Positions 16,327-25,890 are shown, counted from the stretch's first letter. The stretch is 64,000 nt of DNA from Aureispira sp. CCB-QB1 (GCF_000724545.1 NZ_JHBV01000003.1:1-64000), one strand, 5' to 3'. A program made the numbers and translations. Notes: generated by a model not told the origin, from the sequence alone.

Positions 16327-17739
16327 TTATTCTTCCCCTTTCATGATAAAGCTAGCACGGAACAACATTTTATTATTGGCATCAGCTGGACCATCGGGAC
16401 CAGAAACGGTATAGCTGCCTTTTAAATCATTGATTGCAAATTGAGTGTAAACATGCAAACGAAGGTCGCCATTCTCGTCTAAAAATGGTTCAAATTGAGC
16501 GGTGGCGGTAACAGGAGCCGTTTTTTCGAGTAATGTTAATGCCGCTTCGATCTTTGCCGTCGTGATATTTCCTAAGGCAAGTTGCAACTGTTCCCCATCA
16601 ATGCTTTTGAATACTAACTGAGCTGTTGGATATTTGTCAACGTAAAGCATACTTTCTGTAACGGCTTGTGTTAAGTCACTTTCGCCCATTTCTATAGAAG
16701 CAACATTAACTGTAAATTGACCTGTTGCTGCTTTTAAATTCTGTGATTGTTCTAAGGATATGTTTCCTGTGACAGAGGTCAGTTCGCCACCATAATGTCT
16801 TAGAGGTGGTGGAAAGTTAAAGGCTAGAATAGGAGTACTTTTATCTACGGGTCCTGCTATCGTCCATGTTTTTGGAAACGCTATGTTTTCCATGTTTGTG
16901 ATGGTGCTTTTTTCAGGAGTTGCTAGTTTTTTTAAATTCAGTGCTTCCCAAGAAACACTATTTTTATCGGTGATATAATTCATCGCATCTCCTAGCTTAG
17001 ACTCAATTAGTTGTCGCTGAATTTCAGCAAACGAATTTTGAGCTGCCAATGCAAATGCTTTGGAAATAGACGTACCAACGGCAGGCGTTTCAAACTGTTG
17101 ATAAATAGCGGTGTGGCAGTCGTAATGAGAATGAATTTCTGAACTTACATAGACCTTGCCATCTTCGGCTAGGTATGGATAAAAACTGCAATAGATGAGT
17201 TCGTCAGAATTGCCTACTAGGCTATTTTTTTTATATTTGGCAGCATCAAAACCTTCTTTGAGACCTTTTAGATATTCTTGTTGGAATTTTTTTTGACTAA
17301 AGTTCTTTGGCAAAGTACCTTGTGCCTCGGTAACTTTTAATTTTATAATTAAGTTAGAACGTTCTTTTTCCCAAACAAACACATTACTTTCTTCATAACT
17401 AGAATTTTCAACAGGCAATCGTCGAACGGTTCGGATAAAATTGAGCAAGCGTTTATGAGAAGTATAACGCCCTTTGAAAATTTTTCGTCCAAGGTAGTTT
17501 CTATAAACAATAAAAGGAGTATAACCAACCTCTTTTGGGGCACCAGTTTTATCAATATCAATAATTTTTGTTGTAATATTGCGCTCTTGCATATAACCTT
17601 GTAATGCCTTGATATTTTCTAACGTAAATGGACTATCCGTTGATTTTTGAACAAAGATAATAAGTTCTTCATCTATTTTTTGTTGAGCAATTGTCGAAAA
17701 AGATAGGAGGAGTATTAAAAATGTGATATATTTTGGCAT
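16327..17739 (-). CDS. Exported YceI-domain fusion protein
   Basis: The 470-residue protein has a signal peptide (to about residue 18). Residues about 20-110 resemble a thioredoxin-like fold without a CxxC (EELIIFVQKS...YTPFIVYRNYLGRKIFKG). Residues 110-270 form a middle region I do not recognise, containing ISSEIHSHYDCHTAIYQQF-like sequence. The C-terminal 180 residues look like a YceI lipid-binding beta-barrel: TWTIAGPV, then ATGQFTVNVASIEMGE, MLYVDKYPTAQLVFKSI and YTQFAINDLKGSY. YceI proteins are normally about 190 residues, so this is an unusual fusion. Periplasmic isoprenoid or lipid binding is inferred from the YceI family. Confidence 0.72.
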   Translation of the reverse strand: MPKYITFLILLLSFSTIAQQKIDEELIIFVQKSTDSPFTLENIKALQGYMQERNITTKIIDIDKTGAPKEVGYTPFIVYRNYLGRKIFKGRYTSHKRLLNFIRTVRRLPVENSSYEESNVFVWEKERSNLIIKLKVTEAQGTLPKNFSQKKFQQEYLKGLKEGFDAAKYKKNSLVGNSDELIYCSFYPYLAEDGKVYVSSEIHSHYDCHTAIYQQFETPAVGTSISKAFALAAQNSFAEIQRQLIESKLGDAMNYITDKNSVSWEALNLKKLATPEKSTITNMENIAFPKTWTIAGPVDKSTPILAFNFPPPLRHYGGELTSVTGNISLEQSQNLKAATGQFTVNVASIEMGESDLTQAVTESMLYVDKYPTAQLVFKSIDGEQLQLALGNITTAKIEAALTLLEKTAPVTATAQFEPFLDENGDLRLHVYTQFAINDLKGSYTVSGPDGPADANNKMLFRASFIMKGEE

Positions 17740-17919
17740 AATAATAATAGTATAGAATTAATCGAAGATTTTAAGTTATTGAAATATTTACTTACTTTAA
17801 TTTTTAAGGCTAAGATTTGTAAAGAGCTAAATTCAGTCGATAGAGGAGGTCTTATTATAATTACTTATTTTGTCGAAGGAACTGAAATAATAAATCCTCA
17901 TCATATAATTACCCTTATC

Positions 17920-18086
17920 AATAGTTCGTTGAAACCACGCAGTAGCAGCGAAGCTAAACTTTATTAGTTTGATAATTAATAAGTTATGATTTTATCGCAT
18001 TTTGTGTTAAGATTTTGATTATCAAACTAATATAAATGTGCTTTTTTATCTTTTTGGTAAAAAAGTAAAAAATCAACGAACTACTA
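17920..18086 (-). repeat. TIR repeat element, copy A
   Basis: The element starts AATAGTTCGTTGAAA and ends AATCAACGAACTACTA, so its ends are inverted repeats (TAGTTCGTTGA / TCAACGAACTA). Its inner sequence is almost the reverse complement of copy B (20285-20429), including the shared stretch AATGTGCTTTTTTATC. Relative to B it carries about 20 extra bases (17936-17956) matching the short AGTAGCAGCG repeat. No coding capacity is seen. The size and TIRs suggest a MITE-like or REP-like element. Confidence 0.75.
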
Positions 18087-18211
18087 CCTTATAAGACTGT
18101 GCTAGAAAAACAAGGATAGAAAATTATTGCTATTAAATAGATTAATAGACCAAAAGGTTTTGAAACACGCACTATTTTTAAAATAAATTAACACATAAAA
18201 TAAACAGAAGA

Positions 18212-20131
18212 ATGATATACAGATTAAGCGTCTTAGTTGCATTTTTTATCGTAACCACCTCTACTGTTTGGGCACAATCCGACCGTTGGCAACAGCGAAT
18301 TGAATACAAGATGGATATTGTCATGGACGTAGAAGCACATCAATTTACAGGTAAACAAAATGTCGTTTATCATAACAATTCCAAGGATGAACTAAACAAG
18401 GTTTTTTATCACTTGTATTTTAATGCTTTTCAGCCCAATAGTATGATGGATGTTCGTTCTAGAACAATTCAAGATGCAGATACTAGAGTAGGTGGTCGAA
18501 TTTTGGAATTGAAAAAAGACGAAATTGGTTATCACAAAATAAAGTCATTGAAACAAAATGGAAAAGATGTTGCATTTGAGGTCGTTGGAACCATTTTAGA
18601 AGTAACCTTAAACGAACCGATTAAAGCAGGAGCTTCTGCTACATTTGATATGGAGTTTGAAAGTCAAGTGCCTCTTCAAATTCGTCGTTCTGGATGGAAT
18701 AGTGAGGAAGGCATTGAGTTGTCGATGACGCAGTGGTATCCCAAAATGTGTGAATATGATTATCAAGGTTGGCATGCCAATCCCTATGTTGGTCGTGAGT
18801 TCTATGGCGTGTGGGGCGATTTTGATGTTAAAATTACGATTGATAAAGACTATACCATTGGTGGAACAGGAATGCTTCAAAATCCTAGCGAAGTAGGGCA
18901 TGGTTATGAGAAAGTAGGAGAAAAGGTGGATTTAAAAGATAAAAAGAACATCACTTGGCATTTCAAAGCGGAAAATGTACATGATTTTGCTTGGGCAGCC
19001 GATCCAGATTACATTCATGATGTTGTAGAAGTGGATGAAAATTTAGTGTTGCACTTCATTTATCAAGATGATGATAATTATAAGGATGTGTGGAAAAAGG
19101 CACAAAAGAAAACGGTTCAAGCGTTTAAATTTATCCAAGCTAGATATGGAAAATATCCTTATGGACAATATACGATTATTCAAGGAGGTGATGGTGGTAT
19201 GGAATATCCAATGGCAACCTTGATTACTGGAAAACGCAATTTTGGTTCTTTGGTTGGTGTAATTGTGCATGAGGTGATGCACACTTGGTATCAAATGTTG
19301 ATGGGATCAAATGAGAGTTTATATGCTTGGATGGATGAAGGCTTTACTTCTTATGCCTCTAATGTGGTTCGCGCTCATTTATTTAATGCACAAGGTGCTT
19401 TTCCTCATGATGGTTCTTATAGAGGTTATTTGTACTTAGCAACAAGCGGTGCAGAGGAACCAATGAGTACTCATGCTGATCATTTTAATACCAATTTTGC
19501 TTACGGTCAAGCTTCTTATTCAAAGGGAGCGGTATTTTTGGGGCAACTCAATTATATTGTAGGAGAAGGTGTTTTTGACAAAGCGATGCTAAAATATTAT
19601 GACGAATGGCATTTTAAGCATCCTAATCCAAATGACTTCATTCGTGTGATGGAAAAAGAATCTGGTTTGGAATTGGATTGGTACAAAGAGTATTGGGTAA
19701 ATACTACGAATCGAATCGACTATGCCATTGTTGATGTTTTAAAAGGAAATAAAAGTTCGAAGGATTCTGTCGTTATTAAAGCAAAAGAAGGAAACTATTT
19801 TGCCAGTAGTGGCAAGGTAGACAAGAAAGGAACGACTATTTATATTGAAAGAAAAGAGCGTATGCCAATGCCTTTAGATGTTGTTGTAACTTATAAAAAA
19901 GGAAAATTGACACAGTTGGCAACTTTTAATATTCCTTTGGAAATTATGCGTGGACACAAGCAAGATGAACTAAAAAACGGTAATCAAACAGTAATGCCTG
20001 ATTGGAAATGGACACATCCTGTTTACGAATTGAACCTTCCAATTCCAATGAAAGATATTGAAAAAATAGAGATTGATCCTTCTTTGCGCATGGCAGATAT
20101 AGATCGAGATAATAACGTTTGGGAAAAATAA
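18212..20131 (+). CDS. M1-family metallopeptidase
   Basis: The 639-residue protein has a signal peptide (cleavage near WAQS, 20-23), so it works outside the cytoplasm. Residues about 30-230 form the N-terminal beta domain of M1 aminopeptidases. The catalytic domain has the substrate-binding GGMEYP (328-333) and zinc ligands H353 and H357 in HEVMH with E376 in MDEGFTSYA. A C-terminal region of about 170 residues completes it. It probably trims peptides from the N-terminus. The gene is flanked on both sides by inverted copies of the TIR repeat and has its own strong terminator. Confidence 0.9.
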   Translation: MIYRLSVLVAFFIVTTSTVWAQSDRWQQRIEYKMDIVMDVEAHQFTGKQNVVYHNNSKDELNKVFYHLYFNAFQPNSMMDVRSRTIQDADTRVGGRILELKKDEIGYHKIKSLKQNGKDVAFEVVGTILEVTLNEPIKAGASATFDMEFESQVPLQIRRSGWNSEEGIELSMTQWYPKMCEYDYQGWHANPYVGREFYGVWGDFDVKITIDKDYTIGGTGMLQNPSEVGHGYEKVGEKVDLKDKKNITWHFKAENVHDFAWAADPDYIHDVVEVDENLVLHFIYQDDDNYKDVWKKAQKKTVQAFKFIQARYGKYPYGQYTIIQGGDGGMEYPMATLITGKRNFGSLVGVIVHEVMHTWYQMLMGSNESLYAWMDEGFTSYASNVVRAHLFNAQGAFPHDGSYRGYLYLATSGAEEPMSTHADHFNTNFAYGQASYSKGAVFLGQLNYIVGEGVFDKAMLKYYDEWHFKHPNPNDFIRVMEKESGLELDWYKEYWVNTTNRIDYAIVDVLKGNKSSKDSVVIKAKEGNYFASSGKVDKKGTTIYIERKERMPMPLDVVVTYKKGKLTQLATFNIPLEIMRGHKQDELKNGNQTVMPDWKWTHPVYELNLPIPMKDIEKIEIDPSLRMADIDRDNNVWEK

Positions 20132-20193
20132 TCCAATCTGTTATCAATAATTAGGAGCTTTGGAAGTAGACATGATGTTTTGCTTCGCTCTAG

Positions 20194-20236
20194 AAAAGAG
20201 TAATGCTGCTATTGGCATTGCTCTTTTGTTTTTTTA
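20194..20236 (+). terminator. Intrinsic terminator after M1 peptidase
   Basis: AAAAGAGTAATGC (20194-20206) pairs with GCATTGCTCTTTT (20215-20227), with one wobble, and is followed by GTTTTTTT. Confidence 0.88.
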
Positions 20237-20284
20237 TAGAGAATAGACCAATAGTAGTTAAATTTGAGCTGATTTTATCATTAA

Positions 20285-20429
20285 TAGTAGTTCGTTGATT
20301 TTTTACTTTTTTACCAAAAAGATAAAAAAGCACATTTATATTATTTTGATAATCAAAATTTTAACATAAAACGCAATAAAAGCGCAACTTGCTGATTATC
20401 AAACTAATAAAGTTTTTCAACGAACTATT
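20285..20429 (+). repeat. TIR repeat element, copy B
   Basis: The element begins TAGTAGTTCGTTGATT and ends TTTCAACGAACTATT. It is inverted with respect to copy A on the other side of the M1 peptidase gene and nearly identical to it, apart from copy A's insert. A central run contains TGATAATCAAAATT and TGATTATCAAACT, so further internal pairing is possible. Confidence 0.75.
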
Positions 20430-20461
20430 GCATTAAGTAAACCAACTAATATTAGAAAAAA

Positions 20462-21034
20462 ATGAACTACATCGAGAATACTAGAAATCTCTTTGCTTAT
20501 TATAAGCAGTTAGGCGAGCAATCAATGGCACAATTAGAGGAAAAACAATTGTTTTGGAAATACGCAGTTGACGAGAACAGCATTGCCACGATTGTAAAAC
20601 ACCTATCTGGAAATATGCTTTCTAGATGGACTGATTTTATGACAGCAGATGGCGAAAAAAATTGGCGAAATAGAGACGATGAGTTTGAAGATACGACACT
20701 CAAAAATAGAGTAGAAGTATTAGGGGCATGGGAAAGCGGGTGGAAATGTCTTTTTGATGCTATCAATCCTTTGACAGACGAAGACTTGGAGCATATTGTT
20801 TATATTAGAAACCAAGGGCATACTGTTGTAGAAGCTATTAATCGCCAGTTAGGGCATTATGCTTATCACATTGGACAAATTGTATTGATGGCTAAATTGC
20901 AAAAAGGCAAGGATTGGCAGACCTTATCTATAGCCAAAGGGGCTTCTAAGGAGTATAATAAAAATAAATTTGCTCAAGAAAAAGCAAAAGGGCACTTTAC
21001 AAAAGAGTTTCTAGATAGGGATAAAACTAGATAA
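20462..21034 (+). CDS. DinB-like DUF1572 family protein
   Basis: The 190-residue protein fits the DUF1572 branch of the DinB/YfiT four-helix-bundle family. Visible parts are IATIVKHLSGNMLSRWTDF (about 41-59), the tract with DGEKNWRNRDDEF, and INRQLGHYAYHIGQIVLMA (about 131-149). Histidines at H47, H137 and H141 could be the metal ligands of the bundle. Enzymes of this fold use thiol cofactors for transfer reactions; the actual reaction here is unknown. It starts about 30 bases after TIR repeat copy B, so its promoter may lie within that repeat. Confidence 0.82.
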   Translation: MNYIENTRNLFAYYKQLGEQSMAQLEEKQLFWKYAVDENSIATIVKHLSGNMLSRWTDFMTADGEKNWRNRDDEFEDTTLKNRVEVLGAWESGWKCLFDAINPLTDEDLEHIVYIRNQGHTVVEAINRQLGHYAYHIGQIVLMAKLQKGKDWQTLSIAKGASKEYNKNKFAQEKAKGHFTKEFLDRDKTR

Positions 21035-21054
21035 CGGATTAGAAGTGCTTACCT

Positions 21055-21627
21055 TTAAACAACCTCAATGTCATATTTTCTGAGCAAACCTGCTAGCCCA
21101 TCTTTGGAAAAAATGGCTTTGTTAATACGATTACTCTCTGGATTGATTGTATAATTAAATGCGTGCTGAAAATTGGTTTTTTCCATATTTGTAAAGTCAA
21201 AAATAGCATTTGTTAAGTCACAATCTTCGAAGACAGCGCCACTAATATCAGCAGATGCAAAGTCTACTTTTTCTAGGTTGCAGTGCTTGAATTGCGTTTT
21301 AGGGAGTTTTAACTCAAAAAAAGAGCTATAACTAAGGTTACAATTCTCAAAATCAACAGAAAACAAAAAATCATTGCAATCGCTAAAGTTAAAACCTACT
21401 AATTTACAATCTACAAATCGGACTGCTTTTAGTGCTGTATCTTTGTTTCTAGACATAGAAAAGTCGCAGTTGTCGAAGTTGCAGTCTACAAACGTGATTC
21501 CTGAAATATCGCAACTATTGAAGTTACAATAGCTAAAGTTACAATTTTCAAATTTTTGATTTTTGATACTAGCTTCTGAGTAATCAACTTTATCAAACGT
21601 TTTGTTTTCTGTTATTTTACTAGACAT
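21055..21627 (-). CDS. Pentapeptide-repeat protein, Qnr/McbG-like
   Basis: The 190-residue protein consists mainly of A(D/N)LxF-type pentapeptides (FENCNFSYCNFNSCDISG, then further repeats to about residue 150). These form a right-handed quadrilateral beta-helix. The C-terminal part, INPESNRINKAIFSKDGLAGLL, resembles the conserved tail of Qnr-type proteins, which mimic DNA and protect DNA gyrase. Qnr proteins are about 215 residues, so this one is somewhat shorter. Whether it protects gyrase is inference. It is convergent with the DUF1572 gene, with 20 bases between. Confidence 0.82.
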   Translation of the reverse strand: MSSKITENKTFDKVDYSEASIKNQKFENCNFSYCNFNSCDISGITFVDCNFDNCDFSMSRNKDTALKAVRFVDCKLVGFNFSDCNDFLFSVDFENCNLSYSSFFELKLPKTQFKHCNLEKVDFASADISGAVFEDCDLTNAIFDFTNMEKTNFQHAFNYTINPESNRINKAIFSKDGLAGLLRKYDIEVV

Positions 21628-21791
21628 TGTTTTATTCTAAAGAGTGAAATTTAAAGATAAACTATTTTATATAAAAAACTAGATAAGTTTATTTTATATT
21701 TTATAATATCTTAAATTTATATTGAAATAAAAAATAATGTCTTGGATAATTATCATCGCAATTTGTTAATTAGATCTGGCTTTTTTACTTA

Positions 21792-23387
21792 TCAGGCTAA
21801 GAAATCAGCAACAATCTTAGCCACATTTTCTCCGTCCATAGCCGCAGAAACAATACCACCAGCATATCCAGCACCTTCGCCACAGGGATATAGACCAACG
21901 ACATCAGGATGCATCAAGGTGACACTATTTCGAGGAATTCTAATAGGAGAGCTTGTTCGACTTTCGGTGCCTACAATTTGCGCTTCGTTAGTAAAATAAC
22001 CTTTTTTCTTCTTATTGAATTCAGGTAGTGCTTTTTGCAAGCGTTTACTTACCCAATTAGGAAGTAATTCATGCATGGGAGCACTATAAACACCAGGAAT
22101 GTAAGATGTACTAGGGAGGTTGTTAGATAATTTGCCTTTTGTGAAATCTACCACTCGTTGAGCAGGCGCTTTTTGACTACCATCGCCAGCTTGAAACATA
22201 ATTTGTTCTACTTCTTGTTGGAATTTTAAGCCGTTAAAAATAGGATCCTCTATTCCTTCAAAAGTTTTGTGGTTATAATGCGTTAAATCTTCGAGTTCAA
22301 TCGCTACAACCATGCCTGAGTTAGAAAAAGGAGAGTCTCTACGAGATAAAGACATCCCATTTACAACCAATTCATTAGGAGAGGTGGCAGCGGGTACAAT
22401 TAGTCCTCCAGGGCACATGCAAAAAGAAAAAACACCTCGTTTTTCGACTTGACAAACAACACTGTAACTAGCTGCGGGGAGATGCTCCTCTCGTTTTGGT
22501 TGGCGGTATTGTATCTTATCAATTAGCGATTGAGGGTGTTCAATGCGTACTCCTAAAGCAAAGGGCTTGGCTTCTAGTCGGATTTGTTTTTTGTACAACA
22601 AGGTGTAAATATCCCTAGCAGAATGTCCGGTAGCAAGAATCGTAGCATCTGCAAAATATTCCTCTTTTTGATTCACAATAACGCCTCGGATGGTGCGCTG
22701 ACCACTATTTTCTTTTTCTATGATAAAGTCTGTTACTAAACTGTCAAAATGAATTTCACCTCCGTGGGCTAGAATCGTTTCTCTAATATTGGCAACCACC
22801 TTAGGGAGTTTATTGGAGCCAATATGAGGATGAGCATCTACCAAAATATCAGAAGTAGCACCATGCTCAACCAATAAGCGCAAAATCTTCTCAATTTTTC
22901 CTCTCTTTTTAGAACGAGTATAAAGTTTTCCGTCGGAATAGGTTCCAGCTCCCCCTTCGCCAAAACAGTAATTAGAATTGGGATTAACGACTCCATCTTG
23001 TTGAATAGCTCTTAGGTCTCTACGGCGTTCTCTAACATCCTTTCCACGATCCAAAACAATGGGTTTTAAACCTAGTTCGATTAACTGAAGCGCAGCAAAA
23101 TAGCCAGCAGGTCCAGCACCAACAACAATTACTTTTTTAGCTGTTTTGACATTGCTATATTGTTTGATAATACTTGGTGGTGCAATATATGCTTCATCGA
23201 TATAGGCATCAACCAAAAGCCGCACTACAGGTACTTTACTTCTAGCATCAATGGAGCGTCGAACAGCAATGACATCAACTAGTTGTTGATTGTTGGATAA
23301 GTGTAGTTTTTTTAGGACTTGTTGCTTGATGAAAGTTTCTGATTGAGCATTCTTGGGGGAGAGTGCGATTTCTATGCGTTGAATCAT
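21792..23387 (-). CDS. NAD(P)/FAD-dependent oxidoreductase (COG2509 type)
   Basis: The product is 531 residues from the ATG at 23387, which begins MIQRIEIALSP; this matches the family's small N-terminal domain. A GTG extension upstream looks unrelated. The FAD-binding Rossmann motif VIVVGAGPAGYFAALQLIE lies near 88-106. The C-terminal VGLYPCGEGAGYAGGIVSAA is the second FAD contact. FCMCPGGLIVPA is a hallmark of this uncharacterised flavoprotein group. It is cytosolic; the substrate is unknown. Confidence 0.87.
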   Translation of the reverse strand: MIQRIEIALSPKNAQSETFIKQQVLKKLHLSNNQQLVDVIAVRRSIDARSKVPVVRLLVDAYIDEAYIAPPSIIKQYSNVKTAKKVIVVGAGPAGYFAALQLIELGLKPIVLDRGKDVRERRRDLRAIQQDGVVNPNSNYCFGEGGAGTYSDGKLYTRSKKRGKIEKILRLLVEHGATSDILVDAHPHIGSNKLPKVVANIRETILAHGGEIHFDSLVTDFIIEKENSGQRTIRGVIVNQKEEYFADATILATGHSARDIYTLLYKKQIRLEAKPFALGVRIEHPQSLIDKIQYRQPKREEHLPAASYSVVCQVEKRGVFSFCMCPGGLIVPAATSPNELVVNGMSLSRRDSPFSNSGMVVAIELEDLTHYNHKTFEGIEDPIFNGLKFQQEVEQIMFQAGDGSQKAPAQRVVDFTKGKLSNNLPSTSYIPGVYSAPMHELLPNWVSKRLQKALPEFNKKKKGYFTNEAQIVGTESRTSSPIRIPRNSVTLMHPDVVGLYPCGEGAGYAGGIVSAAMDGENVAKIVADFLA

Positions 23388-23623
23388 ATATAAGAATAGG
23401 AAAAATGCTTTATAAACAGATGTTTGGTGTAGTTGGTAAGAAGATTTTGTGCCAATCTGCGAAGTACTTTGTTGTGGTGTATTTTTATACACAAACACAG
23501 GAACAGAGTCACAACGCAGTTAAGCATAATATAATAATAGGAATGTTGATTTTTTAATGTCAAAAAAGTGATTCTATTAAGCGAACTCTACTCAACATTA
23601 GAAAACCAACATTCTAAAATATC

Positions 23624-23956
23624 TTAGTATAAGGTTAGACTTTTGTCAACATCTCTAGCATAAGCGACAATACCACCGTTTAAATTGAATAAGTTGTCGT
23701 ATTCGTATTCTTGTTGCAAAAATAAGATAGCCATGTAGCTACGTTTGCCACTTCTGCACATGACAACAGCAGGTTTATCTCTAGGGATTTTGTCTGTATT
23801 TTTATCAATTAATCCCAAAGGGACATTTATACCACCAATAGAACAAATTTCTCTTTCATCGGGTTCTCTTACATCAATGATGATAAAATCATCTCCATTG
23901 TCCATCATTTCTTTTAATTGCTGAACATTAACTCCTTTTACTTCGTTTCTATCCAT
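23624..23956 (-). CDS. Rhodanese-like single-domain protein
   Basis: The 110-residue protein is one rhodanese domain: FIIIDVREPDEREICSIGG (24-42) and the active-site loop MCRSGKRS with the catalytic C67. No signal peptide is seen, so it is a cytosolic sulfurtransferase or persulfide carrier. The acceptor is not apparent from its neighbours. Confidence 0.9.
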   Translation of the reverse strand: MDRNEVKGVNVQQLKEMMDNGDDFIIIDVREPDEREICSIGGINVPLGLIDKNTDKIPRDKPAVVMCRSGKRSYMAILFLQQEYEYDNLFNLNGGIVAYARDVDKSLTLY

Positions 23957-24247
23957 AGCAGAATATAGTTTTATATGTTTTAGTAGTTATAATAGACCAC
24001 TTACTTAATTATCAATATACTATGATTTTTTAAGTAAATTAATGTAATTATATTGGTTATCAAAAATCGGATTAGATGATTATATGTTTTCCGATTCATT
24101 TTGTTTCTAAGCAACAAAACTACTACTTTTATGCTTTATAACAAAGCTCCTTAAAGGCAGAATATCTTTTTGGTGTACAATTCACATTTGTGATTGGGAC
24201 AACCATAGTTTAGTATCTTATTTTTTATAAAAACGTCGGATTAATTT
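23957..24247. other. Intergenic region between divergent genes
   Basis: This is AT-rich, with no gene or clear RNA. A weak promoter-like pair (TTTG at 24187 and TAGTTTAG at 24206) is too short-spaced to be trusted. Confidence 0.35.
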
Positions 24248-24817
24248 ATGCATACCTTAGAACCACATTACAGGTGGAGATTGGAGTACATAGCTTCAGA
24301 AGACCCTCAATCACCTTTTTATGGGCAAGTTTATAGTGAATTTGAATTTTCAACTAAAATCTACAATTATTACATTCACCCACAGTGGGATGATTTTGGC
24401 TCTGAAACATTGTACGTGAAAATTCTTTATGTTAATTATGCAGATAATTATGCTATTTTAGAACTGATTGGAGAATGGAACGATTGCTTGCACAATGATA
24501 TTATGCTATTGAAGCAAGGTGTTGTTGATCGAATGCAGGAGCACGGCATTTCTAAATTTATTATAATTGCTGAAAATGTTCTGAATTTTCACGCTTCTGA
24601 CGATTGTTATTACGAAGAGTGGTACGATGATATTTCAGACGAGGATGGATGGGTTTGTATTATAGGGTTAAGGGATCATGTTCTAGAAGAGATGGAAGAG
24701 TACGGTATTCACAATTACATTAACTTTGGTCCTCAGTTTAATATCAACTGGCGTCCTCAAAAACCAGAGTTGGTATATGAAGATATCCGTTATAAAATAG
24801 AAGAACAGGGATATTGA
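24248..24817 (+). CDS. Conserved hypothetical protein, 189 residues
   Basis: The family is not recognised. The protein is acidic and rich in Tyr and Trp, with no signal peptide or membrane segment. It looks like an alpha/beta cytosolic protein: an N-terminal WRLEYIASEDPQSPFYG, a central LYVNYADNYAILELIGEW strand pair and the FIIIAENVLNFHA strand. After this comes a strongly acidic loop (EEWYDDISDEDGW). The ATG at 24248 is the only plausible start. It is followed by a perfect terminator and is monocistronic. Confidence 0.78.
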   Translation: MHTLEPHYRWRLEYIASEDPQSPFYGQVYSEFEFSTKIYNYYIHPQWDDFGSETLYVKILYVNYADNYAILELIGEWNDCLHNDIMLLKQGVVDRMQEHGISKFIIIAENVLNFHASDDCYYEEWYDDISDEDGWVCIIGLRDHVLEEMEEYGIHNYINFGPQFNINWRPQKPELVYEDIRYKIEEQGY

Positions 24818-24839
24818 TAATTCTTGAAACGAAAAAAGA

Positions 24840-24882
24840 ACAAGTTGTAAGAACATAATCGGATTCTTACAACTTGTTTGTC
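24840..24882. terminator. Intrinsic terminator
   Basis: ACAAGTTGTAAGAA (24840-24853) and TTCTTACAACTTGT (24864-24877) form a perfect 14-base stem between convergent genes. Confidence 0.85.
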
Positions 24883-24885
24883 ATT

Positions 24886-25821
24886 TTATTCTGCGTGAGC
24901 AACAACTGTTTTAACTGTTTCAGCTTCAATAAAAATTCGATTGACAGTAGGAATTGCTTTTTTGATTTTCGATTCAACTCGATCAATTGCTAATTCTATC
25001 TGAGAAGAAGTCATCCCTCTTTTGAAGGTTACATCCAAGTTTACCAAAACCTCATTTGGTCCAAAGTACAAACTAAGTGGTCGCTTGTAAGCTCCGATTT
25101 CAGGCTCTTCATCCAAAATCTTGGTAATTTTGTCCAAATCGCTTTGAACCAATCCTTCCCCAATTAGCAAATCTTTACATTCTATGGCAAAGAACAAAGA
25201 GACACTAACCAGTAAAACTCCAATTAGAATAGAACCAATTCCATCAAAATAAACGTTGCCTGTCATATGCCCAGCAAAAACAGAAAGAAAGGCAATCGAC
25301 AAACCAATCAAGGCTGCGCTATCTTCAATCACAACGGCAGCTGTAGAAGTATCCTTACTAGCAACAATTTCTTTAAAGAACGAACGATGGGTTCTATGAC
25401 TATTGAATTCTTTGAGCGCAACACTCAAGGCGAATCCTTCAAAGACCATAGCAAAAATTAAGATGGCATAGTTCCAAATAACATAATCTGTATTGACCTT
25501 ATCGTGTGGGTGCAAGACCGCTTCGATACCTTCATAAAGAGCAATGCCTCCCCCTAAAGCAAAAATTAGAACTGCCACAATAAATGACCAAAAGTAAATC
25601 TCATTTCCATATCCATAAGGATGTTGCTTATCAGCAGGTTTTTGACTTTTTTTGATGCCTAATAGGAGTAAGGCACCATTTCCTGTGTCCACTAAGGAGT
25701 GAATGCCTTCAGAAAGCATAGATGAAGATCCTGTGAAAAATGCAGCAATGAATTTGCTAACAGCAATTGCTGTGTTGGCTATAATTGCGCCGTAAATTGC
25801 CTTTTTGGATGAACCAGCCAT
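24886..25821 (-). CDS. Cation diffusion facilitator transporter
   Basis: From the ATG at 25821 the protein has 311 residues, the normal CDF length. It has about six membrane segments (first at about residues 8-30). The metal-site motif in helix 2 is visible as EGIHSLVDTGNG (HxxxD). In helix 5, VVIEDSAALIGLS supplies acidic ligands. The cytoplasmic C-terminal domain follows (about 210-311). CDF proteins export Zn, Fe, Mn or Co in exchange for protons; the metal cannot be told. The longer reading frame begins with GTG and is not preferred. Confidence 0.87.
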   Translation of the reverse strand: MAGSSKKAIYGAIIANTAIAVSKFIAAFFTGSSSMLSEGIHSLVDTGNGALLLLGIKKSQKPADKQHPYGYGNEIYFWSFIVAVLIFALGGGIALYEGIEAVLHPHDKVNTDYVIWNYAILIFAMVFEGFALSVALKEFNSHRTHRSFFKEIVASKDTSTAAVVIEDSAALIGLSIAFLSVFAGHMTGNVYFDGIGSILIGVLLVSVSLFFAIECKDLLIGEGLVQSDLDKITKILDEEPEIGAYKRPLSLYFGPNEVLVNLDVTFKRGMTSSQIELAIDRVESKIKKAIPTVNRIFIEAETVKTVVAHAE

Positions 25822-25890
25822 TGTTGTGTTGTATTTTTGTTTGATAATTATAATAGTTGTGTATAAAACTTGTTGGACGTGTTTTATCAC

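Noticed and set aside
17779-17967. 62-codon frame downstream of the YceI gene start
   Set aside because: It runs into TIR repeat copy A, has no protein-like features, and its end is made of repeat sequence.
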